A stretch of DNA of 64,000 nt from Thalassobaculum litoreum DSM 18839 (GCF_900102465.1 NZ_FNBW01000013.1:96260-160259), one strand, 5' to 3'; shown: positions 35,351 through 45,274, counted from the first letter of the stretch. Notes: generated by a model from the sequence alone, not told the origin. Program-made: numbers and translations.

Positions 35351-36250
35351 ATGTCCGCTCCCCCGATTCCCGCCCCGCAACCGCTGCACGAGTCCCTGGC
35401 GCTGGCCATCGCCTGCATGGTCGCCGCCCAGATCGTGTTCACCGCCATGGACACCATGGTGAAGCTGCTGTCCGACGGGTTCGGCGCGGCGCAGATCGTC
35501 TGGGGCTTCTTCGCCGCCTTCACCGTGACGGCGACGGTCGATGCGGCGCGCAACGGCTCGCTGCGGGGCGCCCTGCGCACCCGCCGCCCGCTGCTGCACA
35601 TCGTCCGCGCCCTGCTGCTGCCGGTGAACATGGCGGCCATGGTGCTGGCCCTGAACCTGCTGCCGCTCGCCACGGTGACGACGGTGGTGTGCACCTTCCC
35701 GCTGATCGTCACCGCCTTGTCGGTGCCGATCCTGGGCGAGCATGTGGGGCCGCGCCGCTGGACGGCGGTGGCGATCGGCTTCGTCGGCGTGCTGATCGTG
35801 GTGCGCCCCGGCACCGACGTGTTCGACCCCGCCGCCTTCGTCGCGCTGTTCGCAGGCGCGGTCTACGCCCTCTATCTGGTGCTGACCCGCCTGCTCAGCC
35901 GCACCGACCGCAGCGACGGCATCGCGTTGAGCACGGCCTGGATCGGGCTCGCCGTCTTCTCCTTCGCCTTGCCCTTCGACTGGCGCATGCCGAGCCTGGA
36001 GGAAGGTCTGCTGCTGGCATTCGTGGCGCTGGCCGGCACGATCGGGCACCGGCTGATCATCGTCGCCTTCTCCCGCGCGCCGGCCAGCACGTTGCAGCCC
36101 TTCACCTATCTCCAGGTGGTCTGGGCGACAGGTGCCGGACTGGTGGTATTCGGCCATCTGCCGGACGGGATTACCCTGATCGGCGCTGGGGTGATCGTCG
36201 CCAGCGGTCTCTATGCCTGGTGGCGCGAACGACAGGTCACGACGCCGTGA
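35351..36250 (+). CDS. DMT-superfamily (EamA) transporter, first of tandem pair
   Basis: A 299-residue ten-helix transporter. The end of each half shows the EamA repeats (LGEHVGPRRWTAVAIGFVGVLIVVRPG; TGAGLVVFGHLPD followed by VIVASGLYAWWRER). It is a clear paralogue of the next gene. The ATG at 35351 is chosen because it gives a plausible N-terminus. The stop overlaps a possible GTG start of the next gene. Confidence 0.85.
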   Translation: MSAPPIPAPQPLHESLALAIACMVAAQIVFTAMDTMVKLLSDGFGAAQIVWGFFAAFTVTATVDAARNGSLRGALRTRRPLLHIVRALLLPVNMAAMVLALNLLPLATVTTVVCTFPLIVTALSVPILGEHVGPRRWTAVAIGFVGVLIVVRPGTDVFDPAAFVALFAGAVYALYLVLTRLLSRTDRSDGIALSTAWIGLAVFSFALPFDWRMPSLEEGLLLAFVALAGTIGHRLIIVAFSRAPASTLQPFTYLQVVWATGAGLVVFGHLPDGITLIGAGVIVASGLYAWWRERQVTTP

Positions 36251-36261
36251 GCCGGGTGCCC

Positions 36262-37137
36262 ATGTCCACCGCCGCGCGCGGAATCCTGCTCATCCTGCTG
36301 GCAAATTTCGGCTTCGCCGGGATGGACGCGGTGTCGAAGACGCTGACCATGGAGTATTCCGTGGCCCAGATCCTCTGGGTCCGCTTCGCGTTCTTCGCGG
36401 CCTTCGCCACCGTCCTCGCCTGGCGGCGCGGCGGTGGAATCCTGCCGCAGTTCCGTACGACGCGGCCGGTGTTCCAGACCGCCCGCGCGCTGCTGCTGGT
36501 GGCGGAGATCGGCTGCTTCATCCTCGGCTTCCGCTACCTGCAGCTCGCCGAGTCCCATTCCATCGGCGCCGTCTTCCCGCTGGTGATCACGGCCCTGTCT
36601 GCCCTCTGGCTGGGCGAGCAGGTCGGCGTGCGGCGCTGGACCGCCGTCGGCATCGGCTTCATCGGCATGCTGGTCATCCTGCGGCCGGGCCTTGCCGTCT
36701 TCGAGGTGGCGGCCCTGCTGCCCCTGGCGGGCGCGATCATGTTCGCGGTCTATCAGGTGATGACCAAACTGCTGTCGCGCACCGACGGCATGGTGACGAT
36801 CCTGCTTTATACGGGCTGGGTCGGGTTCCTGGCGATGAGCCTGTTCGGCCCGTTCGACTGGACCTGGCCGGACGCCAAGGGCTGGGCCCTGCTGGTGCTG
36901 GCGGGCCTGCTGGGATCGATCGGCCACGCCACGGTCATCAAGGCGCTGGAGATCGCGCCCGCCAGCGTGCTGCAGCCGTTCAACTACACCCTGCTGGTCT
37001 GGGCCACCGGGATCGGCTTCGTTGTCTTCGGCGACCTGCCCGACCTGTGGACCGTGGTCGGCGCGACCGTCATCGTCGCCAGCGGCCTGTACGTGTGGTG
37101 GCGCGAACGGGTGCGTGCCGCCCGGGCTGACGCCTAG
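36262..37137 (+). CDS. DMT-superfamily (EamA) transporter, second of tandem pair
   Basis: A 291-residue ten-helix transporter, similar along its whole length to the preceding gene: VRRWTAVGIGFIGMLVILRPG, APASVLQPFNYTLLVWATGIGFVVFGDLPD and VIVASGLYVWWRER. The ATG at 36262 is preferred; a GTG at 36247 would give a GTGA overlap with the upstream stop. The stop overlaps by four bases the stop of the convergent AT-rich gene. Substrate unknown. Confidence 0.85.
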   Translation: MSTAARGILLILLANFGFAGMDAVSKTLTMEYSVAQILWVRFAFFAAFATVLAWRRGGGILPQFRTTRPVFQTARALLLVAEIGCFILGFRYLQLAESHSIGAVFPLVITALSALWLGEQVGVRRWTAVGIGFIGMLVILRPGLAVFEVAALLPLAGAIMFAVYQVMTKLLSRTDGMVTILLYTGWVGFLAMSLFGPFDWTWPDAKGWALLVLAGLLGSIGHATVIKALEIAPASVLQPFNYTLLVWATGIGFVVFGDLPDLWTVVGATVIVASGLYVWWRERVRAARADA

Positions 37138-37490
37138 AGAAGGGCGTTCGCCAACGCGCCGCCGGCCAGGAACATGATCCAGGCGATCAGCGGCCGGTAG
37201 AAAAACCGGTAGGAAATCTGCACCACGGCAGGTGCTTTATGCAGGTCTCCCCGGGCCGGAACCAGCCCGTGCCCACTGAAGATCAGATAGAGGTTCGAGA
37301 CGAGAACCATGAAACAGCCTGAGAACACGTAAATCCCGAATATTATTTTAAATACGCTCGAATTTAACACCACATACAAGAAATCGATATTTATCGATCC
37401 GCTTGTGAAGCAGAAAGCGCCGAGCAAAAAGCAGACAATTGTAATCAATTTGCTCTGAGATATCCGTGGAAGCTTCTGGTATCCCCGCAT
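37134..37490 (-). CDS. Small membrane protein of unknown function, AT-rich
   Basis: A 118-residue protein with three or four hydrophobic segments, including LITIVCFLLGAFCF, FKIIFGIYVFSGCFMVLVSNLYLIF and PLIAWIMFLAGGALANALL. The ATG at 37490 follows GAGG by five bases; a GTG at 37517 is the alternative. Base composition is much more AT-rich than all neighbours (runs such as aatattattttaaatacg), which suggests recent acquisition. I recognise no family. Confidence 0.65.
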   Translation of the reverse strand: MRGYQKLPRISQSKLITIVCFLLGAFCFTSGSINIDFLYVVLNSSVFKIIFGIYVFSGCFMVLVSNLYLIFSGHGLVPARGDLHKAPAVVQISYRFFYRPLIAWIMFLAGGALANALL

Positions 37491-37685
37491 GACATCCTCG
37501 CTTGTCAAGTATATCACCCCGCGATCAATCTAAGGTAGACGAGAATATCTTAGCAAATTCTTAATTTCCTTTTCGGGGTTCCGGAAGATCCGGCGGCAAT
37601 CCGGGGGTTTGCGCCCCGCCCCGCGGATAGGCTTAAATTCAGGCAATCAGAAGAACACCCAGCCAATGCCGATTCGGAGGAAACC

Positions 37686-38219
37686 ATGTCGAGCGCCATC
37701 ACGCGCCTGGAAGCCTATAAAGACGACACCATGAAGCGGATCCCGCTGCCCGAGCACGCGGCGCGGGAACTGTTCTTCACCACCGACGAGGACGACGAGC
37801 GCGTCTGGATGCCGATCGGCGACGGGATCCTGGCCCGGCCGATGCTGTTCAACCCAGTCCAGGGCTCCTGGGTCACGCTGATCAAGGCCGACAAGCCGGG
37901 CATCGTCAGCCGCCACCGCCATCCGGCCCCGGTCACCGGCTACACCCTGGAAGGCGCCTGGGGCTATCTGGAGCACGACTGGACCGCCACGCCCGGCTCC
38001 TTCCTGTTCGAGCCCGCGGGCGAGACCCATACCCTGGTGGTCGACCCCGAGGTCGGGCACATGAAGTGCCTGTTCCATAATTTCGGACCGCTGATTTTCG
38101 TCGATGCCGAGGGCAACCAGACCGGCTATGACGACGTCTTCACACGCCTGGAGAAGTTCAAGGCGCATTACGAGGCCAACGGATTGGGGGCCGAGTTCGC
38201 CACCCGCCTGATCCGTTGA
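37686..38219 (+). CDS. Cupin protein, 2,4'-dihydroxyacetophenone dioxygenase-like
   Basis: A 177-residue single-domain cupin. Metal ligands are visible in SRHRHP (HxH), a following Glu (TLEGAWGYLEHD) and a His in GETHTLVV. The overall sequence (WMPIGDGILARPMLFN, GSWVTLIKADKPG) resembles 2,4'-dihydroxyacetophenone dioxygenase-family proteins, though many relatives are uncharacterised. CGGAGG precedes the ATG. The gene lies 48 bases before a zinc alcohol dehydrogenase on the same strand, likely an operon. Confidence 0.8.
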   Translation: MSSAITRLEAYKDDTMKRIPLPEHAARELFFTTDEDDERVWMPIGDGILARPMLFNPVQGSWVTLIKADKPGIVSRHRHPAPVTGYTLEGAWGYLEHDWTATPGSFLFEPAGETHTLVVDPEVGHMKCLFHNFGPLIFVDAEGNQTGYDDVFTRLEKFKAHYEANGLGAEFATRLIR

Positions 38220-38267
38220 TCTTCTCAAGACCTCCACACCAAAAAGCCCCAAGGGAGCGATAAGACG

Positions 38268-39323
38268 ATGCGCAGCTACCAACTGGTTCAGCCCGGCAAG
38301 CCGTTCGAGGCCGTCGAGCGCGAGGATCCGACACCGACCGGGACCGAAGTGCTAGTCCGCGTGACCCGCGCCGGTGTGTGCCATTCGGACATCCACATCT
38401 CCGACGGCTATTTCGACCTGGGCGGCGGCAAGAAGCTCGACATCGTGGCCCGCGGCCAGCGCCTGCCGGTCACCCTCGGCCACGAGGTCCTGGGCGAGGT
38501 CATCGCCGCCGGTCCGGACGCCAAGGACGCGCCGATCGGCAAGACCATGCTGGTCCACCCGTGGCTCGGCTGCGGCGAGTGCTCGGCCTGCAAGGCGGAG
38601 CAGGAGAACCACTGCCCGACCATGCGCTCCATCGGCATCTTCCGCGACGGCGGCTACGCCACCCACTGCCTGGTGCCGCATCCGAAGTACCTGGTCGATA
38701 TCGGCGACGTCGATCCGACCATCGCCACCCCGTATTCCTGCTCCGGCGTCACGGTATACTCGGCGCTGAAGAAGGCGATGCCGGTGCTCGACAGCGAGTG
38801 GCTGGCGATCTTCGGCGCCGGTGGTCTCGGCCTGTCGGCCGTCGCCATCGCCAAGGGCATGGGCGTGAAGAACGTCATCTCCGTCGATATCGACGACGAG
38901 AAGCTGGACGCCGCCAAAGGTGTGGGCGCCGACGCGGTGCTGAACACCAAGACGGCGGAGAACGCCATCGCCGAGCTGCAGAAGATCGCCGGCGGCGAGC
39001 TGCGGGCGGTGGTCGACACGGTGGGCGGCGAGGCGACCTCCAGCGTCGGCATCGGCGCGGTGCGCAAGGGCGGCCGCTACGTCATCGTCGGCCTGTATGG
39101 CGGCGAGCTGACCATCTCCCTGCCGACCATCCCGATGCGGGCGCTGTCGATCATGGGCTCCTATGTCGGTTCGCTGGGCGAGCTGAAGGAGCTGATGGAA
39201 CTGGTCAAGGCGGGCAAGGTGAAGCCGATCCCGATGGAGACCCGGCCGCTGGAGACCGCCTACGACACCCTGCAGGACCTCAAGGCCGGCCGCATCACCG
39301 GCCGCGTGGTGCTGACGAGCTGA
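38268..39323 (+). CDS. Zinc-dependent alcohol dehydrogenase
   Basis: A 351-residue MDR enzyme. The catalytic zinc site uses the Cys of AGVCHSD and the His of TLGHEVLGE. A structural zinc site is present as CGECSACKAEQENHC. The Rossmann motif is IFGAGGLGLSAV near residue 185. It oxidizes an alcohol with NAD(P). AGGGAG precedes the ATG. Together with the cupin it may handle an aromatic alcohol or ketone, which is inference. Confidence 0.9.
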   Translation: MRSYQLVQPGKPFEAVEREDPTPTGTEVLVRVTRAGVCHSDIHISDGYFDLGGGKKLDIVARGQRLPVTLGHEVLGEVIAAGPDAKDAPIGKTMLVHPWLGCGECSACKAEQENHCPTMRSIGIFRDGGYATHCLVPHPKYLVDIGDVDPTIATPYSCSGVTVYSALKKAMPVLDSEWLAIFGAGGLGLSAVAIAKGMGVKNVISVDIDDEKLDAAKGVGADAVLNTKTAENAIAELQKIAGGELRAVVDTVGGEATSSVGIGAVRKGGRYVIVGLYGGELTISLPTIPMRALSIMGSYVGSLGELKELMELVKAGKVKPIPMETRPLETAYDTLQDLKAGRITGRVVLTS

Positions 39324-39392
39324 CTGGTATGGGGCGCCGGACGGCTCTGGCCTACGGCGCCCCAACCGACCTTCATCCCCGTCCGCACTTTT

Positions 39393-39420
39393 CGTCATCC
39401 CGATTTGCATCAGGATGACG
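39393..39420. terminator. Hairpin between convergent adh and mgtE genes
   Basis: Arms CGTCATCC/GGATGACG, one mismatch, then GAT/ATC around the loop TTGC. It shares its core with the hairpin at 30344. It lies between the stops at 39323 and 39436 and can serve both strands. Confidence 0.65.
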
Positions 39421-39435
39421 GTACAAGGTCAGTCC

Positions 39436-40944
39436 CTAAAGCAGGAACAGCGTCGCCAGCCCCAGAAACGCGAAGAACCCGACCACGTCGGTCACGGTGG
39501 TGAGGAACACCCCGCTCGCCACCGCCGGGTCGATCTTGAAGCGCTGCAGGCCGAGCGGGATCAGCGTTCCCGCGAGCCCCGCGACCACCAGATTCAGCAC
39601 CATGGCGACGGCGATGATCCAGGCGATCTCGAAATCGCCGAACCAGGCGATCGACGCGCCGGCCACCAGCACCGCGAAGGCGATGCCGTTCAGCGAGCCG
39701 ACCAGGGTCTCCTTGGCGATGAACTTCATGGCGTTGCGGGTGTCGATGTCGCGCATGGCCAGCGCGCGGACCGCCACCGTCAGGGTCTGGGTGCCCGCAT
39801 TGCCGCCCATGGACGCGACGATCGGCATCAGGACCGCCAGGGCCACCACCTTCTCGATGGTCGCCTCGAACATGCCGATCACCAGCGATGCGGCGATCGC
39901 GGTCAGCAGGTTCATCACCAGCCAGGGGAACCGGGTCTTGGTGGTGTCCCACAGGGAGCCGTACAGATCGCTCTCGCCCAGACCGGCGAGGCGCATCAGA
40001 TCCTCCTCCGCCTCCTCGTCGATCACGTCCACCACGTCGTCGACGGTGATCACGCCGAGCAGCCGGTCGTCCTCGCTGACCACCGGGGCGGCGACCAGGC
40101 CGTACTGGCGGAACAGCAGCGCCACCTCCTCCTGGTCCATCTCGGCGCGGACCTTGCGGAAGTCCTTGCGCATGATGTCGGAGACCCGCACCGGCCGCTT
40201 GGCGCGCAGCAGGTGCGACAGGGCCAGCTCGCCCACCGGGCGATGGCCGGGATCGACCACGAAGATGTCGTAGAAGTCGTCCGGCAGGTTGCGGACGGTG
40301 CGCAGGAAGTCGATGGTCTGGCCGACCGTCCAGTGGGACGGCACCACGACCATCTCGCGCTGCATCAGGCGGCCGGCGGAATCCTCCGGGAAGTTCAGCC
40401 CCTCCTCCAGGAAGATCCGGTCCTTGGCGGGCAGGGCCGCCAGAATGCGGGCCTGCTCCTCTTCGTCCAGTTCGCCGAACAGGTCGACGGCATCGTCGGA
40501 GTCCAGGGCCGAGAGGAACCGGGTCAGGTCCTCCTCGCCCAGGGTGCCGACCAGTTCGTCGCGCACCGTGGCGTCGAGATAGGCCAGGATGTCGGCGTCG
40601 AAGGTCGCCCCCATCGCCGCGATCAAGGTCAGCCGCTGTTCCGGCGCCAGCCGCTCGATCAGGTCGGCCTGGTCCGCCGGGTGGAGCGGGCGCATCAGGC
40701 GCGGGATGATGGGCAGGCGCTCCTGCTCCAGCGCCCGCATGACGGCGGCCTCCAGGCGTGGCGTCAGGCCGTAGAGCGGCTCATCCGGCACGTTCTCGCG
40801 GGTCTCCGCGATCTCCGCCTCAAGGGCGCGAATCTTCGCCTTCAGCTCACGCTTCTTGACCTTCGGCTTGCGCTTGGTTCCCTGCTGCTCCCCAACCTCG
40901 GCTTCGGGCGCGTCAGTCTCGTCCGGTCGGTTGCTTGGGGTCAT
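39436..40944 (-). CDS. mgtE: Magnesium transporter MgtE
   Basis: A 502-residue protein. An N-terminal charged segment is followed by the MgtE superhelical N domain (about residues 60 to 180; LMRPLHPADQADLIERL), two CBS domains (about 190 to 310; ending GVITVDDVVDVI) and five transmembrane helices in the last 190 residues, including SLVIGMFEATIEKV and MPIVASMGGNAGTQTL. The CBS region senses magnesium and gates the dimeric channel. Full length. It follows maeB with a 13-base gap. Confidence 0.95.
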   Translation of the reverse strand: MTPSNRPDETDAPEAEVGEQQGTKRKPKVKKRELKAKIRALEAEIAETRENVPDEPLYGLTPRLEAAVMRALEQERLPIIPRLMRPLHPADQADLIERLAPEQRLTLIAAMGATFDADILAYLDATVRDELVGTLGEEDLTRFLSALDSDDAVDLFGELDEEEQARILAALPAKDRIFLEEGLNFPEDSAGRLMQREMVVVPSHWTVGQTIDFLRTVRNLPDDFYDIFVVDPGHRPVGELALSHLLRAKRPVRVSDIMRKDFRKVRAEMDQEEVALLFRQYGLVAAPVVSEDDRLLGVITVDDVVDVIDEEAEEDLMRLAGLGESDLYGSLWDTTKTRFPWLVMNLLTAIAASLVIGMFEATIEKVVALAVLMPIVASMGGNAGTQTLTVAVRALAMRDIDTRNAMKFIAKETLVGSLNGIAFAVLVAGASIAWFGDFEIAWIIAVAMVLNLVVAGLAGTLIPLGLQRFKIDPAVASGVFLTTVTDVVGFFAFLGLATLFLL

Positions 40945-40957
40945 ACATCACCGCTTT

Positions 40958-43249
40958 TTAGCGCACCGGCTTACGGCGCGCCACTTCATGGGCCTGGGCG
41001 TCGACGACGGCGACGGCGGTCATGTTGATGATGCCGCGCACGGTCACCGACTGGGTAAGGATATGCATCGGCTTGGCGGTTCCGACCAGCATCGGGCCTA
41101 CCGAAAGTCCCTGCCCTGTCGATTTCATCAGGTTAAACGCCACGTTCGCTGAGTCCAACGTCGGCATGACCAGAAGGTTCGCCGCGCCCTGCAGCCGCGA
41201 GTTCGGGAAGGTCCGGTTCCGCACCACTTCGGAGATCGCGCTGTCGGCGTGCATTTCGCCCTCGACCTCCAGGCCCGGATGCTTCGCCGCCAGCTTGGCG
41301 ACCGCCTGGCGCATCTTCTGCGCCGACGGCTCGTCGGAGGATCCGAAATGGGAATGGGAGACGAAGGCGACCTTGGGCTCCAGGCCGAAGGCCCGCACCT
41401 CGATCGCCGCCAGTTCCACCATCTCCACCAGCGCATCGGCGCTCGGGTCCGTCGTCACATGGGTGTCGACCATGAAGTAGGAGCCCTGAGGCAGGATCAG
41501 CAGGCTGACCGCCGACAGCTCGTTCACCCCGCGGCGCGTGCCGATGACCTGGCGGATATGCCTCAGATGGTCCCAGTACCGGCCCACCGTGCCGCAGATC
41601 GCCGCGTCAGCGTCGCCGAGCTGCATCATCAGCGCGGCGATGACCGTGTCGTTGGTGCGCACCACCTCGCGCGCCCGGTCCGGCGACACGCCCCGGCGCT
41701 CCATCAGGCCGTGATAGGTGCGCCAGTACAGCTCGTAGCGCTCGTCGTTGCTGGGATCGACCACCTCGACGTCGCGGCCGACCTTCAGGCGCAGGCCGAA
41801 CCGGTCGAGTCGCCGCTCGATCACGTCCGGACGGCCGATCAGGATCGGCTTGGCCAGCTTCTCGTCCAGCACGGACTGCACAGCGCGCAGTACCCGTTCC
41901 TCCTCGCCCTCGGCGAAGACCACGCGCTTCGGCTCCTCGCGGGCCTTGGAGAAGATCGGCCGCATCACCTGGCCGGAGCGGTAGACGAACTGCGACAGCT
42001 TCTGGCGGTAGGCGTCGAAATCCTCGATCGGCCGGACGGCCACGCCGCTGTCCATCGCCGCCTGGGCGACGCGCGGGGCGATCTCCATGATCAGGCGCGG
42101 GTCGAACGGCTTGGGGATCAGGTATTCCGGCCCGAACGAGAGCTCCTGGCCGCTATAGGCGGTGGCGACGATGTCGGAGGCCTCCTGCATCGCCAGATCG
42201 GCGATGGCCGTCACCGCGGCGATCTTCATCTCCTCGTTGATCGTCGTCGCCCCCACGTCGAGCGCGCCGCGGAAGATGAACGGGAAGCAGAGGACGTTGT
42301 TGACCTGGTTCGGATAGTCCGAGCGGCCGGTGGCGATGATCGCGTCGTCGCGCACCGCCTTGGCCTCCTCCGGCATGATCTCCGGCGTCGGGTTGGCCAG
42401 CGCCATGATGATCGGCCGGTCGGCCATCGTCTTGACCATCTCCGGCTTCAGCACGCCGGGCGCCGACAGGCCGAGGAAGATGTCCGCTCCGTCCACCGCC
42501 TCGGCCAGGGTGCGCATCGGCGTGTCGGTGGCGTAGCGGGCGATGACCGGGTTCATCTGGGAGCGGCCGGTATACACCACGCCGTCGATATCGGTGATGA
42601 TCACGTTCTCGGTCTTGAGCCCCATCGCCACCAGCAGGTCGATGCAGGCCATGGCCGCCGCCCCCGCCCCCGAGGTGACGAGCCGCACCGTCTCCATCGG
42701 CTTCTCGACCAGCCGCAGGGCGTTGAAGATCGCCGCCCCGACGCAGATCGCGGTGCCGTGCTGGTCGTCATGGAACACCGGGATGTTCATGCGCTGGCGC
42801 AGCTTGCGTTCGATCTCGAAGCATTCCGGTGCCTTGATGTCTTCCAGGTTGATGCCGCCGAAGGTCGGCTCCAGGGCGGCGACGACCTCGACGAACCGGT
42901 CGACGTCCAGCTCCGCCACCTCGATGTCGAATACGTCGATATCGGCGAATTTCTTGAACAGGGCGGCCTTGCCCTCCATCACCGGCTTGGAGGCGAGCGG
43001 CCCGATATTGCCGAGACCCAGCACGGCGGTACCGTTGGTCACCACGCCGACCAGATTCTGGCGGCCGGTATAGCGCGCGGCCGTGCTCGGGTCCTCGGCG
43101 ATGGCGGTGCAGGCATAGGCCACGCCGGGGGAATAGGCCAGCGACAGATCCCGCTGCGTCGCCATGGGCTTGGTCGGCACGACGGCCATTTTCCCGGGCA
43201 CCGGCGTCTCGTGATAGTAGAGTGCAGCGTCTTTGAGATCTTCCGCCAT
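40958..43249 (-). CDS. maeB: NADP-dependent malic enzyme with phosphotransacetylase-like domain
   Basis: A 763-residue fusion. The malic enzyme part (about 1 to 430) has [22 protein letters not shown] (NAD(P)-binding), HDDQHGTA and [13 protein letters not shown]. The C-terminal 320 residues match phosphotransacetylase ([28 protein letters not shown]), which in MaeB proteins is thought to be regulatory. It converts malate to pyruvate plus CO2. GGGAG precedes the ATG. It is the last host gene before the island, whose first sequences lie just upstream of its start. Confidence 0.95.
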   Translation of the reverse strand: MAEDLKDAALYYHETPVPGKMAVVPTKPMATQRDLSLAYSPGVAYACTAIAEDPSTAARYTGRQNLVGVVTNGTAVLGLGNIGPLASKPVMEGKAALFKKFADIDVFDIEVAELDVDRFVEVVAALEPTFGGINLEDIKAPECFEIERKLRQRMNIPVFHDDQHGTAICVGAAIFNALRLVEKPMETVRLVTSGAGAAAMACIDLLVAMGLKTENVIITDIDGVVYTGRSQMNPVIARYATDTPMRTLAEAVDGADIFLGLSAPGVLKPEMVKTMADRPIIMALANPTPEIMPEEAKAVRDDAIIATGRSDYPNQVNNVLCFPFIFRGALDVGATTINEEMKIAAVTAIADLAMQEASDIVATAYSGQELSFGPEYLIPKPFDPRLIMEIAPRVAQAAMDSGVAVRPIEDFDAYRQKLSQFVYRSGQVMRPIFSKAREEPKRVVFAEGEEERVLRAVQSVLDEKLAKPILIGRPDVIERRLDRFGLRLKVGRDVEVVDPSNDERYELYWRTYHGLMERRGVSPDRAREVVRTNDTVIAALMMQLGDADAAICGTVGRYWDHLRHIRQVIGTRRGVNELSAVSLLILPQGSYFMVDTHVTTDPSADALVEMVELAAIEVRAFGLEPKVAFVSHSHFGSSDEPSAQKMRQAVAKLAAKHPGLEVEGEMHADSAISEVVRNRTFPNSRLQGAANLLVMPTLDSANVAFNLMKSTGQGLSVGPMLVGTAKPMHILTQSVTVRGIINMTAVAVVDAQAHEVARRKPVR

Positions 43250-43412
43250 TCCCAGCTCCCGTCGGCCCGCATGTGGGCGCAGACCTTACACGGCGGACCG
43301 GACGCGCCCAAGAGGCTGTACGCGGTCCATGGCGGGACCAATTGGCGCGCACGGTCGGGCGTGCCCCCAAGGGGGAGGTCACCGTCATTTTCTGGATGTA
43401 TCGGAGAGAGAT

Positions 43413-43544
43413 GTGGTGCCCCTTAGCGGAGGGGAGTTGAACGAACTATTCCAGACATTAAGCGATTGGGAGCATCAACTTAAACACTTGGGGCATCCGG
43501 AACCGGCGCAAGATGGGAATGAATTTGAGGAGCCGACACCATGA
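43413..43544 (+). CDS. Small hypothetical protein upstream of mobC
   Basis: A 43-residue acidic peptide beginning VVPLSGGELNELFQ. A GTG at 43413 has GGAG six bases upstream, and its TGA overlaps the ATG of the mobC-like gene as ATGA. That arrangement argues for a real, coupled gene. I recognise no family. Confidence 0.5.
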   Translation: MVPLSGGELNELFQTLSDWEHQLKHLGHPEPAQDGNEFEEPTP

Positions 43545-43972
43545 GCGGCTCCTCCTACATCCACGCATTCCGAAAAACTGCGGAGCCTCCGCGCAAGCGC
43601 AAGGGGCCGCCGCCGGTGACGGTGCGACTCAGTCAGGCCGAATACGACCGCCTCAAGCACGACGCCGGGGTACTAACCATGGCGGCGTATATCCGCCTGA
43701 CGCTGTTTGGCGAAGGCGAGATAGCTCCTCACCGGAAGCCCTACACGCGTAAGGCCACGTCCCCGTCTGCCGAACTGGCCATGATCGGCAAGATGCTGGG
43801 TGGTCTGGGACAATCGGAAATCGCCGCGAACCTGGCTGAGATCGCCAAGGCGGCGAGGATCGGCGCGTTGCCCGTCACGCCGGACGTGGAAGCCGAGGTC
43901 CGGGTAGCCTGCGAAGCCGTCCAGGATATGCGGACGCGCCTGATCGAGGCGCTGGGGGTCCAGGCACGATGA
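43541..43972 (+). CDS. mobC: MobC-like relaxosome accessory protein
   Basis: A 143-residue protein. PVTVRLSQAEYDRLKHDAGVLTMAAYIRLTLFG is a ribbon-helix-helix-like region typical of mobilization accessory proteins, which bind the transfer origin and help the relaxase. It is coupled by ATGA overlaps both to the small gene upstream and to the relaxase downstream. GGAG precedes the ATG. Confidence 0.75.
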   Translation: MSGSSYIHAFRKTAEPPRKRKGPPPVTVRLSQAEYDRLKHDAGVLTMAAYIRLTLFGEGEIAPHRKPYTRKATSPSAELAMIGKMLGGLGQSEIAANLAEIAKAARIGALPVTPDVEAEVRVACEAVQDMRTRLIEALGVQAR

Positions 43973-45219
43973 TTCTCAAGGGGAACCGGCGAGGCGGTGC
44001 CAAGGACTTGGCGGCGCACCTGATGAAGGAAGAGAACGACCATGTGCAGGTTCACGAGCTACGCGGCTTCGTGGCGAGCGATCTCATGGGCGCGCTGAAC
44101 GAGACATATGCGATCAGCCGGGGGACCAAGTGCCAGAAGTTCCTCTACTCGCTTTCGGTCAACCCGCCGCCCGGAGAGACGGCCAGCATGGCGGCGATAC
44201 TTGAAGCTGTCGAGAAGGCTGAGAAAGTGCTGAAGCTTACCGGCCAGCCCCGCGCCATCGTGTTCCACGAGAAGAATGGGCGCAGGCACGCGCATGCCGT
44301 CTGGTCACTGATCGACGCGCGGGCGATGAAGGCGGTGCGGCTACGGGGTGACCGGATGGCATTGCAACCCCTCACCCGCGAGCTGTTCTTACGTCACGGC
44401 TGGAAGGTGCCTGACGGCCTGTTGGACCGGGAAAACCGCGATCCCAGAAGCTTCACGCTCAAGGAATATCATCAAGCCAGGAAGCACGGGCGCGATCCAC
44501 GCACGGCCCGCAGTGCCATTCAGACGGCCTGGGCGGTTTCGGATTCCAAGGCCGCATTCGAGGCGGCGTTGCAAGAGCGCGGGATGAAGCTGGCCAAGGG
44601 CGACCGGGCGGGCCTCGTCTGTGTCGACATGTTCGGCGAGGTCTACTCAGTGCCCAAGATGCTGGGTCTGCGGATAAAGGACGTGCGGGAAAAGACCGGC
44701 AGCGAACGCGACAAGCCCGAACGCTTCCTCACGGTCGGCGAGGCGAAGGCCATGACCGCCGCCCTGATGCTCTCCAACCTCCGGCGCTTCAAGGGCGAGA
44801 TCGAGGATACGGCAGATCGGAAGTCGGAGGAATTCGAGCGCCGGAAAGCCGAACTGGTCCGCCGTCAGCGGCTTGAACGGCAGTCGATCGAACGACGGCA
44901 GGAAGAGCGCCGGGAGAACGAGGTCCGCGCCCGGCAATTGCGCTTCAGGACCGGTTTCCGGGGCCTCTGGGACACCTTGCGGGGCCAAAACAGGCGCATC
45001 CGCACCCTCAACGAGCGCGAGGCATTGGAATCCCTGCGGCGCGATCAGCAAGAATGCGACGCGTTGATCCAGCGGCACCTCGAACAGCGCCGTCATGTCG
45101 ATCTGTTCCGGATGCAACTGAGAAGGGAGTTTACGCACGAGCGCCGCCGCATCGAACGGGATTTCAGCGCCTACAACGATATGCAAATGGACTACGGTAG
45201 GGACGGGCCGGAAGTTTGA
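43969..45219 (+). CDS. Relaxase/mobilization nuclease
   Basis: A 416-residue relaxase. The metal-binding His triad is visible as H100 with H107 and H109 in HEKNGRRHAHAVW, as in the MobA/VirD2-like domain family. The candidate nicking Tyr is near the N-terminus (Y47 or Y60). A long charged coiled coil fills residues 265 to 350. The N-terminus ILKGNRRGGAKDLAAHL is typical of this family, which nicks at oriT. No primase or helicase domain is attached. Confidence 0.85.
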   Translation: MILKGNRRGGAKDLAAHLMKEENDHVQVHELRGFVASDLMGALNETYAISRGTKCQKFLYSLSVNPPPGETASMAAILEAVEKAEKVLKLTGQPRAIVFHEKNGRRHAHAVWSLIDARAMKAVRLRGDRMALQPLTRELFLRHGWKVPDGLLDRENRDPRSFTLKEYHQARKHGRDPRTARSAIQTAWAVSDSKAAFEAALQERGMKLAKGDRAGLVCVDMFGEVYSVPKMLGLRIKDVREKTGSERDKPERFLTVGEAKAMTAALMLSNLRRFKGEIEDTADRKSEEFERRKAELVRRQRLERQSIERRQEERRENEVRARQLRFRTGFRGLWDTLRGQNRRIRTLNEREALESLRRDQQECDALIQRHLEQRRHVDLFRMQLRREFTHERRRIERDFSAYNDMQMDYGRDGPEV

Positions 45220-45274
45220 ACACGAATGCGAGTGTCCGCCTATAACAATCAGCACTCAGGCTTGAGCACGGTTC

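Noticed and set aside
35689..37137. 482-codon frame joining the two DMT genes
   Set aside because: Its first half is a shifted frame over the first transporter; no transmembrane pattern there.
43250..43412. tRNA gene or att repeat at the island edge
   Set aside because: No cloverleaf and no direct repeat could be found by eye.
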